Below are positions 16,371 to 24,413 of a DNA stretch of 32,916 nt, in pieces. Numbering within the stretch: the stretch's first letter is position 1; each line of letters begins with the position of its first letter. Source of the DNA: Puniceicoccales bacterium (GTDB lineage: Bacteria; Verrucomicrobiota; Verrucomicrobiia; Opitutales; JAIRLM01); the NCBI GenBank assembly GCA_031268315.1, contig JAIRXK010000019.1:1-32916 (forward strand). The letters run 5' to 3'. Both the position numbers and the translations under genes were made by a program. The notes below the pieces were generated by a model, which was given only the letters and a program-made list of their open reading frames with translations, did no database searches and was not told where the DNA came from.

Positions 16371-16745
16371 TTAGGCGCGACTATCATATTTGCCTGCGAG
16401 AATTTTCACGACAACGGCGTAGCTAATTTTGAATTTCTTCGACGCACGATTCATGGATAGCCCTGCTTTGCATTCATCTTTGATGGAATCACGCAAATGT
16501 GGCGTTACGCGTGTGCGTTTACGTTTGCGTAGAAACTCATTCTCACCGGTAACTTTGATGGAGTATTTGCGAATGAGAGCCTCAACTAAAGCTAACGGGG
16601 TAATGTATCCGCTGGTCGAAAAAAGCTCTCCTAAGCGCTCTTCGCGTGTAATCTCCTCTCTTTGCAAACGTATCAGTTCTTCCTTCCTGCGCGTAATACG
16701 CGCAGTTTCTTTATCTAGGTGTTTCATTTCTTCTTCAATGCTCAT
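16371..16745 (-). CDS. Small DNA-binding protein with coiled coil and C-terminal helix-turn-helix
   Basis: The 124-residue protein starts with about 40 highly charged residues that should form a coiled coil (EEEMKHLDKETARITRRKEE). A short linker and a very basic segment (LRKRKRTRVTPHLRD) follow. It ends in a probable helix-turn-helix, AGLSMNRASKKFKISYAVVV. This tail resembles the helix-turn-helix of resolvases and of Opitutae-type small regulators with a similar lysine-rich end, but I cannot assign a family. GAGGG lies 9 bases before the ATG at 16745. Two palindromes lie just downstream of it (16345-16362 and 16169-16191). A nucleoid-associated or transcription-regulating role is inferred from the basic helix-turn-helix alone. 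Confidence 0.65.
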   Translation of the reverse strand: MSIEEEMKHLDKETARITRRKEELIRLQREEITREERLGELFSTSGYITPLALVEALIRKYSIKVTGENEFLRKRKRTRVTPHLRDSIKDECKAGLSMNRASKKFKISYAVVVKILAGKYDSRA

Positions 16746-17296
16746 TTTATCAGCCCTCAGATTGATTAATCTGTCATTGCAGCAAGTGATAGTAAATTGC
16801 CGAAATTATCCCCGGCAAGAAACACTTTTCACTTTCTGCTGAGAAGCAGCAAAACAAAAGGATTAATGATGGTGCAACATAATTTTTTTAATTTTTTTAA
16901 ATCGCTCCGCCAGAATAACTTACGTGTCTTTTGAGGTAGAACATTTTTGAAAAAATGCATGAAAATATTTCAGAAAGTGCATCCGTGACTGTATTTTATC
17001 GCATATTTCTTGCAAAAAAGTGTAATATTTTATTGTTATGCGATTAAAAGATTAACTCTGATAGGTATTGAACTCAATGCCGATTGGCACTATGCAAGTA
17101 TTCACGTTGCAGCTTGCCTCGACACCTCGAAAGAAAATATTGGATCACTTTTCACCTGAACTCCCCGGCAAATAACATGTTACTTCAACCGCCGCTGATA
17201 TCCAAATTTTTTATGAAATTTTTTCCAAATGTAAATTTTTACGGTGCAGTACGCTTGCAGAGGAATTTTAAATGCATTCAATTACATGGAGATGCA
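16746..17296. other. Stretch without a recognisable gene
   Basis: About 550 AT-rich bases between the helix-turn-helix gene and the end of gatB. No tRNA-like fold, no convincing frame and no copy of the dispersed repeats is visible. CTGCT and AGCAG near 16838 form only a weak hairpin. It must hold the promoter of the helix-turn-helix gene on its left side, but no clear -35/-10 pair stands out. Confidence 0.5.
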
Positions 17297-18793
17297 TCAT
17301 GATTGCTGCAGTAGTGAGCGTAACATGCAATCAATTCGCTTTGGATCCGCTTTGCCCTGAGAAATTTTCATAACCTTTCCCTTGATGGCATTTATGGCAT
17401 TCTCTTTTCCGCTGAGGAATTCAGCAACCGCTTTTTCACTGGTTCCGATAGCTTGACGACAAATGGATTCCAGCGCATCGGAGTTTTGATTTTGCCCATG
17501 GCCCAGGCGCTTAATCACTTCAGTTACATCTCCACCGTTTTTGCAAATCTCTGCCAAGACATCTTGTGATGCCTGCTTGCTGATGGCGCCATCGTCAACG
17601 AGCCGCACCAGATGTGCCAATGACTCTGCCGAAACCGGAAAATCGGAGGTGCTCCTCCCAATTTGAGAAATTTCACGGAGCAAGTCATTAACAATGAGAT
17701 TGGCAATGGCGCGGGCGTTGCCGCAGAATTGCACGGCTTTTTCGAAAAAAATAGCCAGCGGTAAGTGAAAGCAAAGAACCGACGTGATGGTATAGGGCAG
17801 TCCATATTGCTTCATAAATCGCCGCTGGCAATCATAGGTCCTTTCTGGAAGTTCTTTCTCCCATTGATCAACGATGTCTTTGGATAAATAGACAGGCATG
17901 AGATCTGGCTCGGGAAAATAGCAATAATCTTGTGCGTTTTCTTTGCGGCGCATGCTTTCCGAAATGCTTAATTGGGCATTCCATCTCCGCGTTTCCTGGT
18001 AAAGTGTGCCACCGCTTTGCAGTATTTGAACCTGCCGACTTACTTCATATTTTATGGCCTCCTGGATACCTGAAATGGAATTAAGGTTCTTCAATTCAGC
18101 GCGCATGCCCAATTTTTTTGAGCCACTTGGTCGTATGCTAACATTGACATCGCAGCGCATTTCTCCCTTTTCCATGTTACAGTGAGAAATGCCCGCACTC
18201 TCCATGGACATACGAATGGCATTTAGGAAGGCAGCAACCTCATCCGCTGAATACAGGTCAGGTTCTGAAACGATTTCCATCAATGGCGTACCGGCTCGGT
18301 TGAAGTCAATGAGGGAATAATTGCTGTAATGGGTGAGCTTGCCAACGTCTTCCTCCAGGTGAATGCGATTTAGCTTCACATTGCGATGGATGCCCATGAT
18401 ATTGCGAGATGGCCCCGGCAATTCGATTTCCACGTAGCCTCCCACGCAGAGGGGCTGTTCCTGCTGTGTGATTTGATAATTCTTTGGACTGTCGGGGTAA
18501 AAGTAATTTTTTCGATCCCAGCTACATGCTTTGGCAATTTTGCAGTGCAACATTAGTCCGGCACGGGCAGTTTGGCGAATGGCACCATAGTTAATGACAG
18601 GAAGTGCACCCGGCAAACCCATAACAACGGGATCCGTTGCGCTGTTGGGTTCTTCTCCATAGCAACATCGCGATGGAGAAAATGCCTTTGATTCCGTAGC
18701 AAGCTGAACATGAACCTCTACGCCAATTACCATTTCGTAGCCAGTGGACTGTTCCACTGCATTTTCATTTTCACATCTGTAAATCGACTCCAT
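17297..18793 (-). CDS. gatB: Aspartyl/glutamyl-tRNA(Asn/Gln) amidotransferase subunit B
   Basis: GatB, with GatA and GatC, converts Glu-tRNA(Gln) (and Asp-tRNA(Asn) where needed) to the amidated form; GatB binds the tRNA and phosphorylates the acyl group. The 498-residue protein has the conserved start YEMVIGVEVHVQLATESKAF, the zinc/active-site region SATDPVVMGLPGALPVIN, KNYFYPDSPKNYQITQQ, LEEDVGKLTH, and FNRAGTPLMEIVSEPDL. The C-terminal helical domain ends in GKVMKISQGKADPKRI. The length is normal. The ATG at 18793 comes about 10 bases before the conserved region expected near residue 20. No gatA or gatC is adjacent, so the transamidosome genes are dispersed. It follows sufU in the same direction after about 380 bases that may hold a small ORF. 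Confidence 0.96.
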   Translation of the reverse strand: MESIYRCENENAVEQSTGYEMVIGVEVHVQLATESKAFSPSRCCYGEEPNSATDPVVMGLPGALPVINYGAIRQTARAGLMLHCKIAKACSWDRKNYFYPDSPKNYQITQQEQPLCVGGYVEIELPGPSRNIMGIHRNVKLNRIHLEEDVGKLTHYSNYSLIDFNRAGTPLMEIVSEPDLYSADEVAAFLNAIRMSMESAGISHCNMEKGEMRCDVNVSIRPSGSKKLGMRAELKNLNSISGIQEAIKYEVSRQVQILQSGGTLYQETRRWNAQLSISESMRRKENAQDYCYFPEPDLMPVYLSKDIVDQWEKELPERTYDCQRRFMKQYGLPYTITSVLCFHLPLAIFFEKAVQFCGNARAIANLIVNDLLREISQIGRSTSDFPVSAESLAHLVRLVDDGAISKQASQDVLAEICKNGGDVTEVIKRLGHGQNQNSDALESICRQAIGTSEKAVAEFLSGKENAINAIKGKVMKISQGKADPKRIDCMLRSLLQQS

Positions 18794-18982
18794 AAAAAGA
18801 ACTCATTAAAACGCTCTGGGGTAGACAAATATTTTTACGAACGCAAGAAATTTTTTTGCAAAATCTTCAGCGCAGGATTGTATTTCGTTCAAGCGCAGAG
18901 GTTTATCAATAGAATCAATCATTTTGCAAATTCATACAGGAGTTTGAGCAGCCCTTGACAAGGGCAAAAAATTGATTCCTAA

Positions 18983-19135
18983 TCATTCGATCAAGAAACT
19001 CACGAAAGATTGAAGTCGTGCCACTGCATTTTTTATTGCATTCACCATCAATGGCGCGGCGTGTTTTTCCGCTGAAAATGGACCTTCGGAGAGGATTGAT
19101 TTTTCATTCAAAAATAACGGCAGGAAATTTTTCAT
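18983..19135 (-). CDS. Possible 50-residue protein downstream of sufU
   Basis: An ATG at 19135 opens a 50-codon frame that ends at 18983, 36 bases after the sufU stop and in the same direction. The product contains ILSEGPFSAEKHAAPLMVNA followed by an amphipathic helix (IKNAVARLQSFVSFL) and looks like a real small domain, not a random frame. GGAAG lies about 10 bases before the ATG. I do not recognise it. It could also be the C-terminal remnant of a longer gene: another frame opening with an ATG that overlaps the sufU stop runs 23 codons into this region. Confidence 0.4.
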   Translation of the reverse strand: MKNFLPLFLNEKSILSEGPFSAEKHAAPLMVNAIKNAVARLQSFVSFLIE

Positions 19136-19171
19136 CGCTGCTTACTTCCACAAATGTCAGCGCATTTCCTT

Positions 19172-19627
19172 TCATGCTTTTCCGCGAATTGCCACATTTC
19201 CCTCGCCGAGAGCATCAATCAATGCGTGCCATGGAAGGGTTGCGCATTTTATGCGCATGGGAAATTTTCTCACTCCAAGTAGGGCCACTCGAGATCCCAA
19301 ATGCGACAAATCATTCATTAATTGAGATTTTCCTGTGAGCAAGCTAAGCATTTCCTCGGCCATTGCCACGGCGCGATCCTTGGAAATATTTTTCACAGCC
19401 ATGGTCAATAGAGAAGCTGATGCGCGCGAGATGGCACATCCTTCTCCAGAAAAGCGAACATCGCTCAGCACACTTCCATCCAATTTTAAAAATAGACGAA
19501 TATCATCACCGCAATTGGCATTGTATCCTTTAGCTGAACAGGTTGCATCGGAAAGCTTGCCAAAATTTTGTGGATTTCGATTGTGCTCCAAAATAATGGA
19601 TTGATACAATTCCTCCATGTCGTTCAT
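19172..19627 (-). CDS. sufU: SUF-system NifU-like iron-sulfur cluster assembly protein (SufU type)
   Basis: SufU-type proteins act in iron-sulfur cluster assembly; in Gram-positive bacteria SufU is a zinc-dependent sulfur-transfer partner of SufS. The product (151 residues from the ATG at 19627) has the three conserved cysteine motifs: NANCGDDIRLFL, GEGCAISRASASLL and IKCATLPWHAL. The N-terminal YQSIILEHNRNPQNFG is typical. The frame extends to 19729, but that part overlaps the end of the preceding secreted-protein gene and is not family-like. An ATG three codons later (19618) is also possible. No sufS, sufB or sufD is adjacent. SufU instead of IscU suggests a SUF rather than ISC system. Confidence 0.88.
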   Translation of the reverse strand: MNDMEELYQSIILEHNRNPQNFGKLSDATCSAKGYNANCGDDIRLFLKLDGSVLSDVRFSGEGCAISRASASLLTMAVKNISKDRAVAMAEEMLSLLTGKSQLMNDLSHLGSRVALLGVRKFPMRIKCATLPWHALIDALGEGNVAIRGKA

Positions 19628-19670
19628 AGCACAGCTATGGAGAAATTGACGCCACGTTTCAAGCACATTC

Positions 19671-20564
19671 TTATTTTTCGCAGCAATGCGCACAATTGCG
19701 AATTTCCGTATAAAGCGTGCGTGCAACATTATCCAACATAATGGATGTGCGATTATTTTCTGAGTATTTTTGGACTATGCTATTACCGCAAAAATCCAAA
19801 GATCCTCCCCTCTGAAACCAGCCTTGGCGCTGCAATTCACCATAAAAGGTTTCGAATTGGTAGGGGATAAATGGATTATTGCTCACCATCAGCACCGACG
19901 ATATCCGAGGGCGGGTCTTAAGCCACTGGCAAATGGTATCCTGCGTATTTATATGCTTACTTTTACCACTTGTGGAGACGGTTATGACCGTCCATGGCGT
20001 GGATCGTCGAGGGAAGTACTCATTGAGAAGCACTTTTGCCGCCGCGCTTTCGTGTTCTGCCCTTAGGTAAACGGGATCCGTGCCCTCAAATTGGCCATTG
20101 AGCGTGCGATTACTGCAGAGAAAAACAATTCGTTTAAAATTTAAAAGACCTGCAGTTTGTAAATTTTTTACAAACTGCAATTGCATGCGCATCATCGGAA
20201 CAGACTGACCCATACAAACCACGTAGTGGTAGTGGTCGGCCAGCGGTTTCACAGGGTTAATCATTCCCAAGCTAGCAAATATGGGTTCCAACTCGGGCCA
20301 CCGCTCATCGTCAATCAATTTTTCAATTTTCCACCGCTCGCCACACTCCTTGGAAAAAAATTTTTCCTGTAAAAAGTCATTTATTTCCTCAGTACTCCAC
20401 CTGCGATCTCCGCCAATTTTATCTATGAGATCCCGCAAAGGTGGAGTTGGATTGCCGTCTTTGTCGAGTAAACTATTGCCATGGCAGGGTGCGACGGCAA
20501 AGCATGAGGCAAAGGCGCAAACCAATAAAAATTTTGTAACCCATTTTTTCAAAAAAGTTTTCAC
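19671..20564 (-). CDS. Secreted protein of unknown function with signal peptide
   Basis: The 297-residue protein opens with a clear signal peptide (MKTFLKKW, then KFLLVCAFASCFAVAPCHG) and should reach the periplasm or beyond. The mature part has a helical region (about 35-100) and then an alpha/beta pattern: HYHYVVCMGQSVPMMRMQLQ, FKRIVFLCSNRTLNG, AEHESAAAKVLLNEYFP, WTVITVSTSGKSKHINTQDT, and SSVLMVSNNPFIPYQFE. This order recalls the DUF218/YdcF-like fold, but key residues do not match well and I make no firm assignment. The start is a GTG at 20564 with AGGGG seven bases upstream. It lies 43 bases before sufU in the same direction. Confidence 0.7.
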   Translation of the reverse strand: MKTFLKKWVTKFLLVCAFASCFAVAPCHGNSLLDKDGNPTPPLRDLIDKIGGDRRWSTEEINDFLQEKFFSKECGERWKIEKLIDDERWPELEPIFASLGMINPVKPLADHYHYVVCMGQSVPMMRMQLQFVKNLQTAGLLNFKRIVFLCSNRTLNGQFEGTDPVYLRAEHESAAAKVLLNEYFPRRSTPWTVITVSTSGKSKHINTQDTICQWLKTRPRISSVLMVSNNPFIPYQFETFYGELQRQGWFQRGGSLDFCGNSIVQKYSENNRTSIMLDNVARTLYTEIRNCAHCCEK

Positions 20565-20644
20565 CCGGATCCCCTAGCAAAATTTTGAAATTTTACAACA
20601 AAAATATTCAATCCTAGGTCAATTCCTCAGAAGCTGGCTTTGAG

Positions 20645-21829
20645 TTACATGAGAAATGGAAAGTGTTCGCAAATGCTTGCGGAAATAATCGCACATCCGA
20701 TGCCTATGCAAATAACCAACGGCAATGCAACGGCTATTCCGGGGATAATCCACATAATGCCAATGCTCAACACTGCAACCGTCATGCCGAAAAAGGCTCC
20801 AAATAGAATCGATTTTAACCATCTTGGAAAATTCACTATTTTTTCGCCATCCACTGGAGATGACAATATACCTTCAATGCCTTCGATATTCTCAACATTT
20901 TTTTCTTCCACGGGATCTATTCCAGGATCTTCTGGGCCAGTTTTGTCCAAGTTACTGCAAGCCTTTTGCTCGAGTATTTTGATAAATTCATCCAACGATT
21001 TTTGGAAAGTTTTTGCAGCTTCATTCAATTTCCGTTCAATCATGTTGGCATCACTATTAATAATATTGGATTCTTTCATCAATCCTCTAATTTGATTAAT
21101 GTTAGCATTAATGAAGCTAAATATATTTAGCTTGCTTTTTATCTCGTTGATAAAATTCAAAGCACAATCGACGCCATAGCATTTAGTTGATGAACTATAG
21201 CATCTAGCGCAAATATCATTTGCTATTTCATTGGCAATCGTGGCTTTTAGCGTAGGATTGTATATGAGCAAAATGCACAATCTTACTGCTTTTGCTAAAA
21301 TTTTTGCATCGGCTTCGTTGGCGGTGTGCCCATTATTCCATAAGAATTTGCATGTGCTTTTTTCGAAATCATCTAATCGACCATCAAGCGGTGGCGTTTC
21401 GCCGAAATGTAAATTTTCTATTTCTTTGACTGCAAATTTGCCTGTGCAAAATCCACTTTTTACAAATTGACCAATTGCATTCAACTTACTTACTTCTTTC
21501 GCACTAAAGAGATTAACAGCTGAAAGTATTAGCGGAATAATGCCGCTAGTTTTTTTGTTAAAAAGTTTGTTGAGCTTTGTTGTGCACAATTTGGTAATTT
21601 TATTGGTAAGATCATTAATTTTTCCCGGTGATGTATTGATTTTCATCCCCTTTATTGTTGAAGTCAAAACTGCAGGAACGAAAATTTCCTTCATTGGGTT
21701 AATGCCGCCGAAATTGGTGCCTGCATCTATTGGGGATGCACATTGAATCGATGCATTGGTTGCTCCATTCTGCGGCGGCAAATTTGTATTGTTTGCACTT
21801 GGCAAAAAATTGCGCGATGAATATATCAT
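20645..21829 (-). CDS. Candidate type III effector or inclusion-membrane-like protein
   Basis: The 394-residue protein starts with an uncharged, Ser/Asn-rich segment (MIYSSRNFLPSANNTNLPPQ), as seen in type III secretion signals. A helical, lysine-rich middle follows, with several cysteines, then an acidic linker (about 296-325). At 340-386 two adjacent hydrophobic helices (ILFGAFFGMTVAVLSIGIMW and IAVALPLVICIGIGCAIISA) form a bilobed hairpin like that of chlamydial Inc proteins. No family is recognised by sequence. The ATG at 21829 has GGAG five bases upstream and a sigma70 promoter 25 bases before it, so the longer frame to 21919 is rejected. The gene is more AT-rich than its housekeeping neighbours. 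Secretion and host-membrane insertion are inference. Confidence 0.6.
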   Translation of the reverse strand: MIYSSRNFLPSANNTNLPPQNGATNASIQCASPIDAGTNFGGINPMKEIFVPAVLTSTIKGMKINTSPGKINDLTNKITKLCTTKLNKLFNKKTSGIIPLILSAVNLFSAKEVSKLNAIGQFVKSGFCTGKFAVKEIENLHFGETPPLDGRLDDFEKSTCKFLWNNGHTANEADAKILAKAVRLCILLIYNPTLKATIANEIANDICARCYSSSTKCYGVDCALNFINEIKSKLNIFSFINANINQIRGLMKESNIINSDANMIERKLNEAAKTFQKSLDEFIKILEQKACSNLDKTGPEDPGIDPVEEKNVENIEGIEGILSSPVDGEKIVNFPRWLKSILFGAFFGMTVAVLSIGIMWIIPGIAVALPLVICIGIGCAIISASICEHFPFLM

Positions 21830-21853
21830 ATTGGCTCCTAAGCGTGTAAAAAA

Positions 21854-21882
21854 ATGGTAGCGGAAGTATATATTTTTGTCAA
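21854..21882 (-). promoter_or_regulatory. Promoter of the candidate effector gene
   Basis: On the minus strand TTGACA (21882-21877), a 17-base spacer and TACCAT (21859-21854) lie 24 bases before the ATG. Together with the GGAG ribosome site this gives a conventional short leader, unlike the leaderless genes elsewhere in the window. Confidence 0.55.
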
Positions 21883-22223
21883 TTATAAAATGTCTGCCAC
21901 TAAAATTTTTATAACGCATTTCTTATTAGTAATTTACATAATTATTTCTAAAGAAAATCACATCCTAGCTCCAAGCCTTTGGAGAGCCGCTCGGCCAGCG
22001 GATTAATTGTTTGTCAATTAGAAAATAAAGTACCCCACTCAATCGCAAAAAAATCAAAATTTGAAATTGAGCGCCAATGTGCCGGTTACTTTTTCTTTTT
22101 TTCATGCACACAGTTAGGGAAATTACCCTTCAGGCGTAAAAATTTTTCGCATCACTTTTTCCTTTACCTTGGTCCACAATTTTTTAATTTCGCAGTGTGC
22201 AGGTTAATTTCAGTAAGCAGAGC
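21883..22223. other. Intergenic stretch between divergent genes
   Basis: AT-rich sequence of about 340 bases with no convincing frame, RNA gene or repeat. It must contain the promoter of the plus-strand gene at 22224, but I see no clear -35/-10 pair. Confidence 0.45.
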
Positions 22224-22571
22224 ATGGGGGAAATCAACCAATTGCCCGCATTGGAACAAATCCGAATCATCGGCATATTGGGCGATCTTACCTGGGAGCA
22301 ATTTCAAAATCCTCTCTGCAGTCAACAATTCGAATGCACTCAATGCAATGGCACGGCGTACTATTGTCTCCGCATCGACGCCCTGCGATTCTATTTCACG
22401 TTTTCTAAGGAAGGCATTTTGTGTCGCTACGTGCTTACAGAGCACTCTGCCAAGAATTTTTGCATGCGTTTAGGGATCAATTCAATGGAAGATGAATTGG
22501 AGAAGTTGGACGCACATTTTTTAAAATGCTTGAGAGAGGAGACAGTGAATGAGGAAGAAGAAAGAGGATAG
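22224..22571 (+). CDS. Small protein with RelE/ParE-like core
   Basis: The 115-residue product has a helical start (INQLPALEQIRIIGILGDLT) and a CxxC pair (FECTQCNG). The core AYYCLRIDALRFYFTFSKEG, then CRYVLTEHSAKNF, follows the strand pattern of RelE/ParE-type toxins (YRLRIGDYRIYF, then VLHVGHR). A C-terminal helical, acidic tail closes it. Catalytic residues of RelE toxins cannot be confirmed and no antitoxin gene is next to it, so it may be a domesticated member rather than an active toxin. The ATG at 22224 is preferred over the GTG at 22197. Its end overlaps the start of pssA by 23 bases, which suggests coupled translation. Confidence 0.55.
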   Translation: MGEINQLPALEQIRIIGILGDLTWEQFQNPLCSQQFECTQCNGTAYYCLRIDALRFYFTFSKEGILCRYVLTEHSAKNFCMRLGINSMEDELEKLDAHFLKCLREETVNEEEERG

Positions 22572-23454
22572 GTGTATGCAAAAAATGGGAGCCTGTCACT
22601 GCCACAGCTACAGGGATTCGGCGGAAGCAAGTCGCATTTACCTACTGCCCAATCTGTTCACGGCGGGCAATTTATTCTGTGGATTTCTTGCCATTTTGCG
22701 CTTTATCCAGGCGAAATTTGGCTACAATTCCGTGGAGCTGTATAGCTGCGGCGTTTGGCTGATTGTCTTTGCATCCCTATTCGATCTTATGGACGGGCTC
22801 GTGGCTCGATCCAGCGGACGCATGTCTCTTTTTGGTGCAGAATTTGATTCGCTCGCCGATTTGGTCTCATTTGGCATTGCTCCTGCACTGCTTGTATTTT
22901 TTCTCATCCTTTCGCCATCGCCGGGAAACTATCCGGAATATTTGGATTCGCTTTTCATACGCTTTGGATGGTTTATTGGATTTATCTACCTTCTATGCAG
23001 TGCCGCACGGCTTGCGCGCTTCAATGTAATTACGACGCCACTTTTGCCAAGGGCAGAAAAGCACATAACAAACCGTGATTCTATCGGCTTGCCAATCCCC
23101 GCCGCAGCCGGAATCATCGTCTCCATTGCCATTATTCTCATCCATGCACAAATTTCCTTCCTCTTCGCCGGCTTGCTTTTCCCGATGATGTTTTTTGTGT
23201 CCTTCCTCATGATCAGCACCATTCCTTTTCCGGTTTTTAAAAATATCCCATGGAATTTTCACACAGGAATTCGAACATTTATTGGCGTAGCCATTATCGC
23301 CGCCATGATCATATTTTTTTCCACTTACTCCATTGCCATTGTATTTTTTTCCTATCTCATTTTTGGCATGCTGCGCTATGCCTCGATGAAGCAGCGAAAG
23401 AAGAAAAAAGCCAAACTGATTGAAAAGCACAACCAGAACGGGGAGAAGAGTTAG
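22549..23454 (+). CDS. pssA: CDP-diacylglycerol--serine O-phosphatidyltransferase
   Basis: PssA makes phosphatidylserine from CDP-diacylglycerol and serine at the inner membrane, the precursor of phosphatidylethanolamine. The CDP-alcohol phosphotransferase signature is complete: Asp79, Asp82-Gly83, Ala86-Arg87, Gly96, Asp100 and Asp104 (FDLMDGLVARSSGRMSLFGA). The 301-residue protein begins with about 30 polar residues, then LLPNLFTAGNLFCGFLA and several membrane helices, and ends in a very basic tail (KQRKKKKAKLIEK). GAGGAG seven bases before the ATG at 22549 favours this start, inside the preceding gene; an ATG at 22576 with GAGG is the alternative. It converges on psd, which uses its product. 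Confidence 0.93.
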   Translation: MRKKKEDRCMQKMGACHCHSYRDSAEASRIYLLPNLFTAGNLFCGFLAILRFIQAKFGYNSVELYSCGVWLIVFASLFDLMDGLVARSSGRMSLFGAEFDSLADLVSFGIAPALLVFFLILSPSPGNYPEYLDSLFIRFGWFIGFIYLLCSAARLARFNVITTPLLPRAEKHITNRDSIGLPIPAAAGIIVSIAIILIHAQISFLFAGLLFPMMFFVSFLMISTIPFPVFKNIPWNFHTGIRTFIGVAIIAAMIIFFSTYSIAIVFFSYLIFGMLRYASMKQRKKKKAKLIEKHNQNGEKS

Positions 23455-23480
23455 AATCGTACAATCGAGTAATTTGCAGC

Positions 23481-24413
23481 CTATTGCACCAATGCGCCAT
23501 TTTTCTCTGCCAGTCGTGTGGTGCGAAATGTAGCAATTCTATCTCCCATGCGAATGAAACACTCCCGCCCAATTGCACTCATTTTTTCCATGTCACGGCT
23601 CGGAATGATGCGCTGTGGCTCGAAGAGCAGGACTACCGATGATCCTCCGAGCGAAAAAAATCCCTTTTCGCTTCCCTTCTTGCAGTGTCGATGGGGAATA
23701 AAGGTCTGCTTAATTGAGCCAACGAATGTTGCACCCACTTCGACCATGATAATTTCTCTCCAAGCACTAATAATGCGTGTGATCGTGCGTTTGTTTTCAC
23801 AAAAAACTCTCCTTTTTTCCAAAGCAATTGGATGAACTGAGTGCAATTTTCCGCAAATATGACAAACGTTGCCGGGAACGCCATCACAGGGGAAATGAAA
23901 GCGGTGATAGTCATGGGGGCAAAGCCGAGCAATGATTGCCGATCCTCCGAAGAATTTTTTTGCCAATTCACGGTTTCGTAAAAAATTTCCCAAAGAAAAT
24001 TCCTGGCCCTTCACAGGAAAAATGGCATTTTTGCCCAAGTTGGCAATGTAAGTGTAACGGCCGTCTACGGGTGCAACAATTGCATCCCTATTGCGATCGA
24101 TGGGACGTGCGTTGGGATGCAATTGGCGAGAGAAAAATTCATTGAAGTTCGCAAATGCAGACATGGGCAGTAAACATTCTTCCATGTCAATTCTGTGCCG
24201 TTCGATGAAAGGAAGAATTTTCTTCCGACTCCATGAGCAATTGGCATATAATCCGCCCAACCGAGAGAAAAATGGGCGGCAACCCAGAAAATTTTGCAAA
24301 AAGCGCCCTGGCCACAGACCATAAGCAAAGCGCATAAACCATTCTCCACAAACGGACTCATCTTCAATTTTTCCCGTATAGCGGCTGTAAATTTGAATTT
24401 TTTTATTCATCAT
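23481..24413 (-). CDS. psd: Phosphatidylserine decarboxylase
   Basis: Psd decarboxylates phosphatidylserine to phosphatidylethanolamine and depends on a pyruvoyl group made by self-cleavage. The 310-residue proenzyme has the longer, yeast/chlamydial-type layout: FNEFFSRQLHPNARPI, then APVDGRY with Asp117, CPHDYHRFHFP with His167 and His170, VHPIA with His194, VGATFVGSI, and the cleavage site KGFFSLGGSS at about 250-259. A small C-terminal alpha chain follows. The start (ATG at 24413 or the next codon) overlaps the end of nth by 11 bases. Together with the convergent pssA it completes phosphatidylethanolamine synthesis within 2 kb. Confidence 0.93.
   Translation of the reverse strand: MMNKKIQIYSRYTGKIEDESVCGEWFMRFAYGLWPGRFLQNFLGCRPFFSRLGGLYANCSWSRKKILPFIERHRIDMEECLLPMSAFANFNEFFSRQLHPNARPIDRNRDAIVAPVDGRYTYIANLGKNAIFPVKGQEFSLGNFLRNRELAKKFFGGSAIIARLCPHDYHRFHFPCDGVPGNVCHICGKLHSVHPIALEKRRVFCENKRTITRIISAWREIIMVEVGATFVGSIKQTFIPHRHCKKGSEKGFFSLGGSSVVLLFEPQRIIPSRDMEKMSAIGRECFIRMGDRIATFRTTRLAEKNGALVQ

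Noticed and set aside
18947..18961. A GCCCTT/AAGGGC hairpin followed by an A-run, considered as a terminator
   Set aside because: The homopolymer is on the wrong side for the minus-strand genes here, and no plus-strand gene ends before it.
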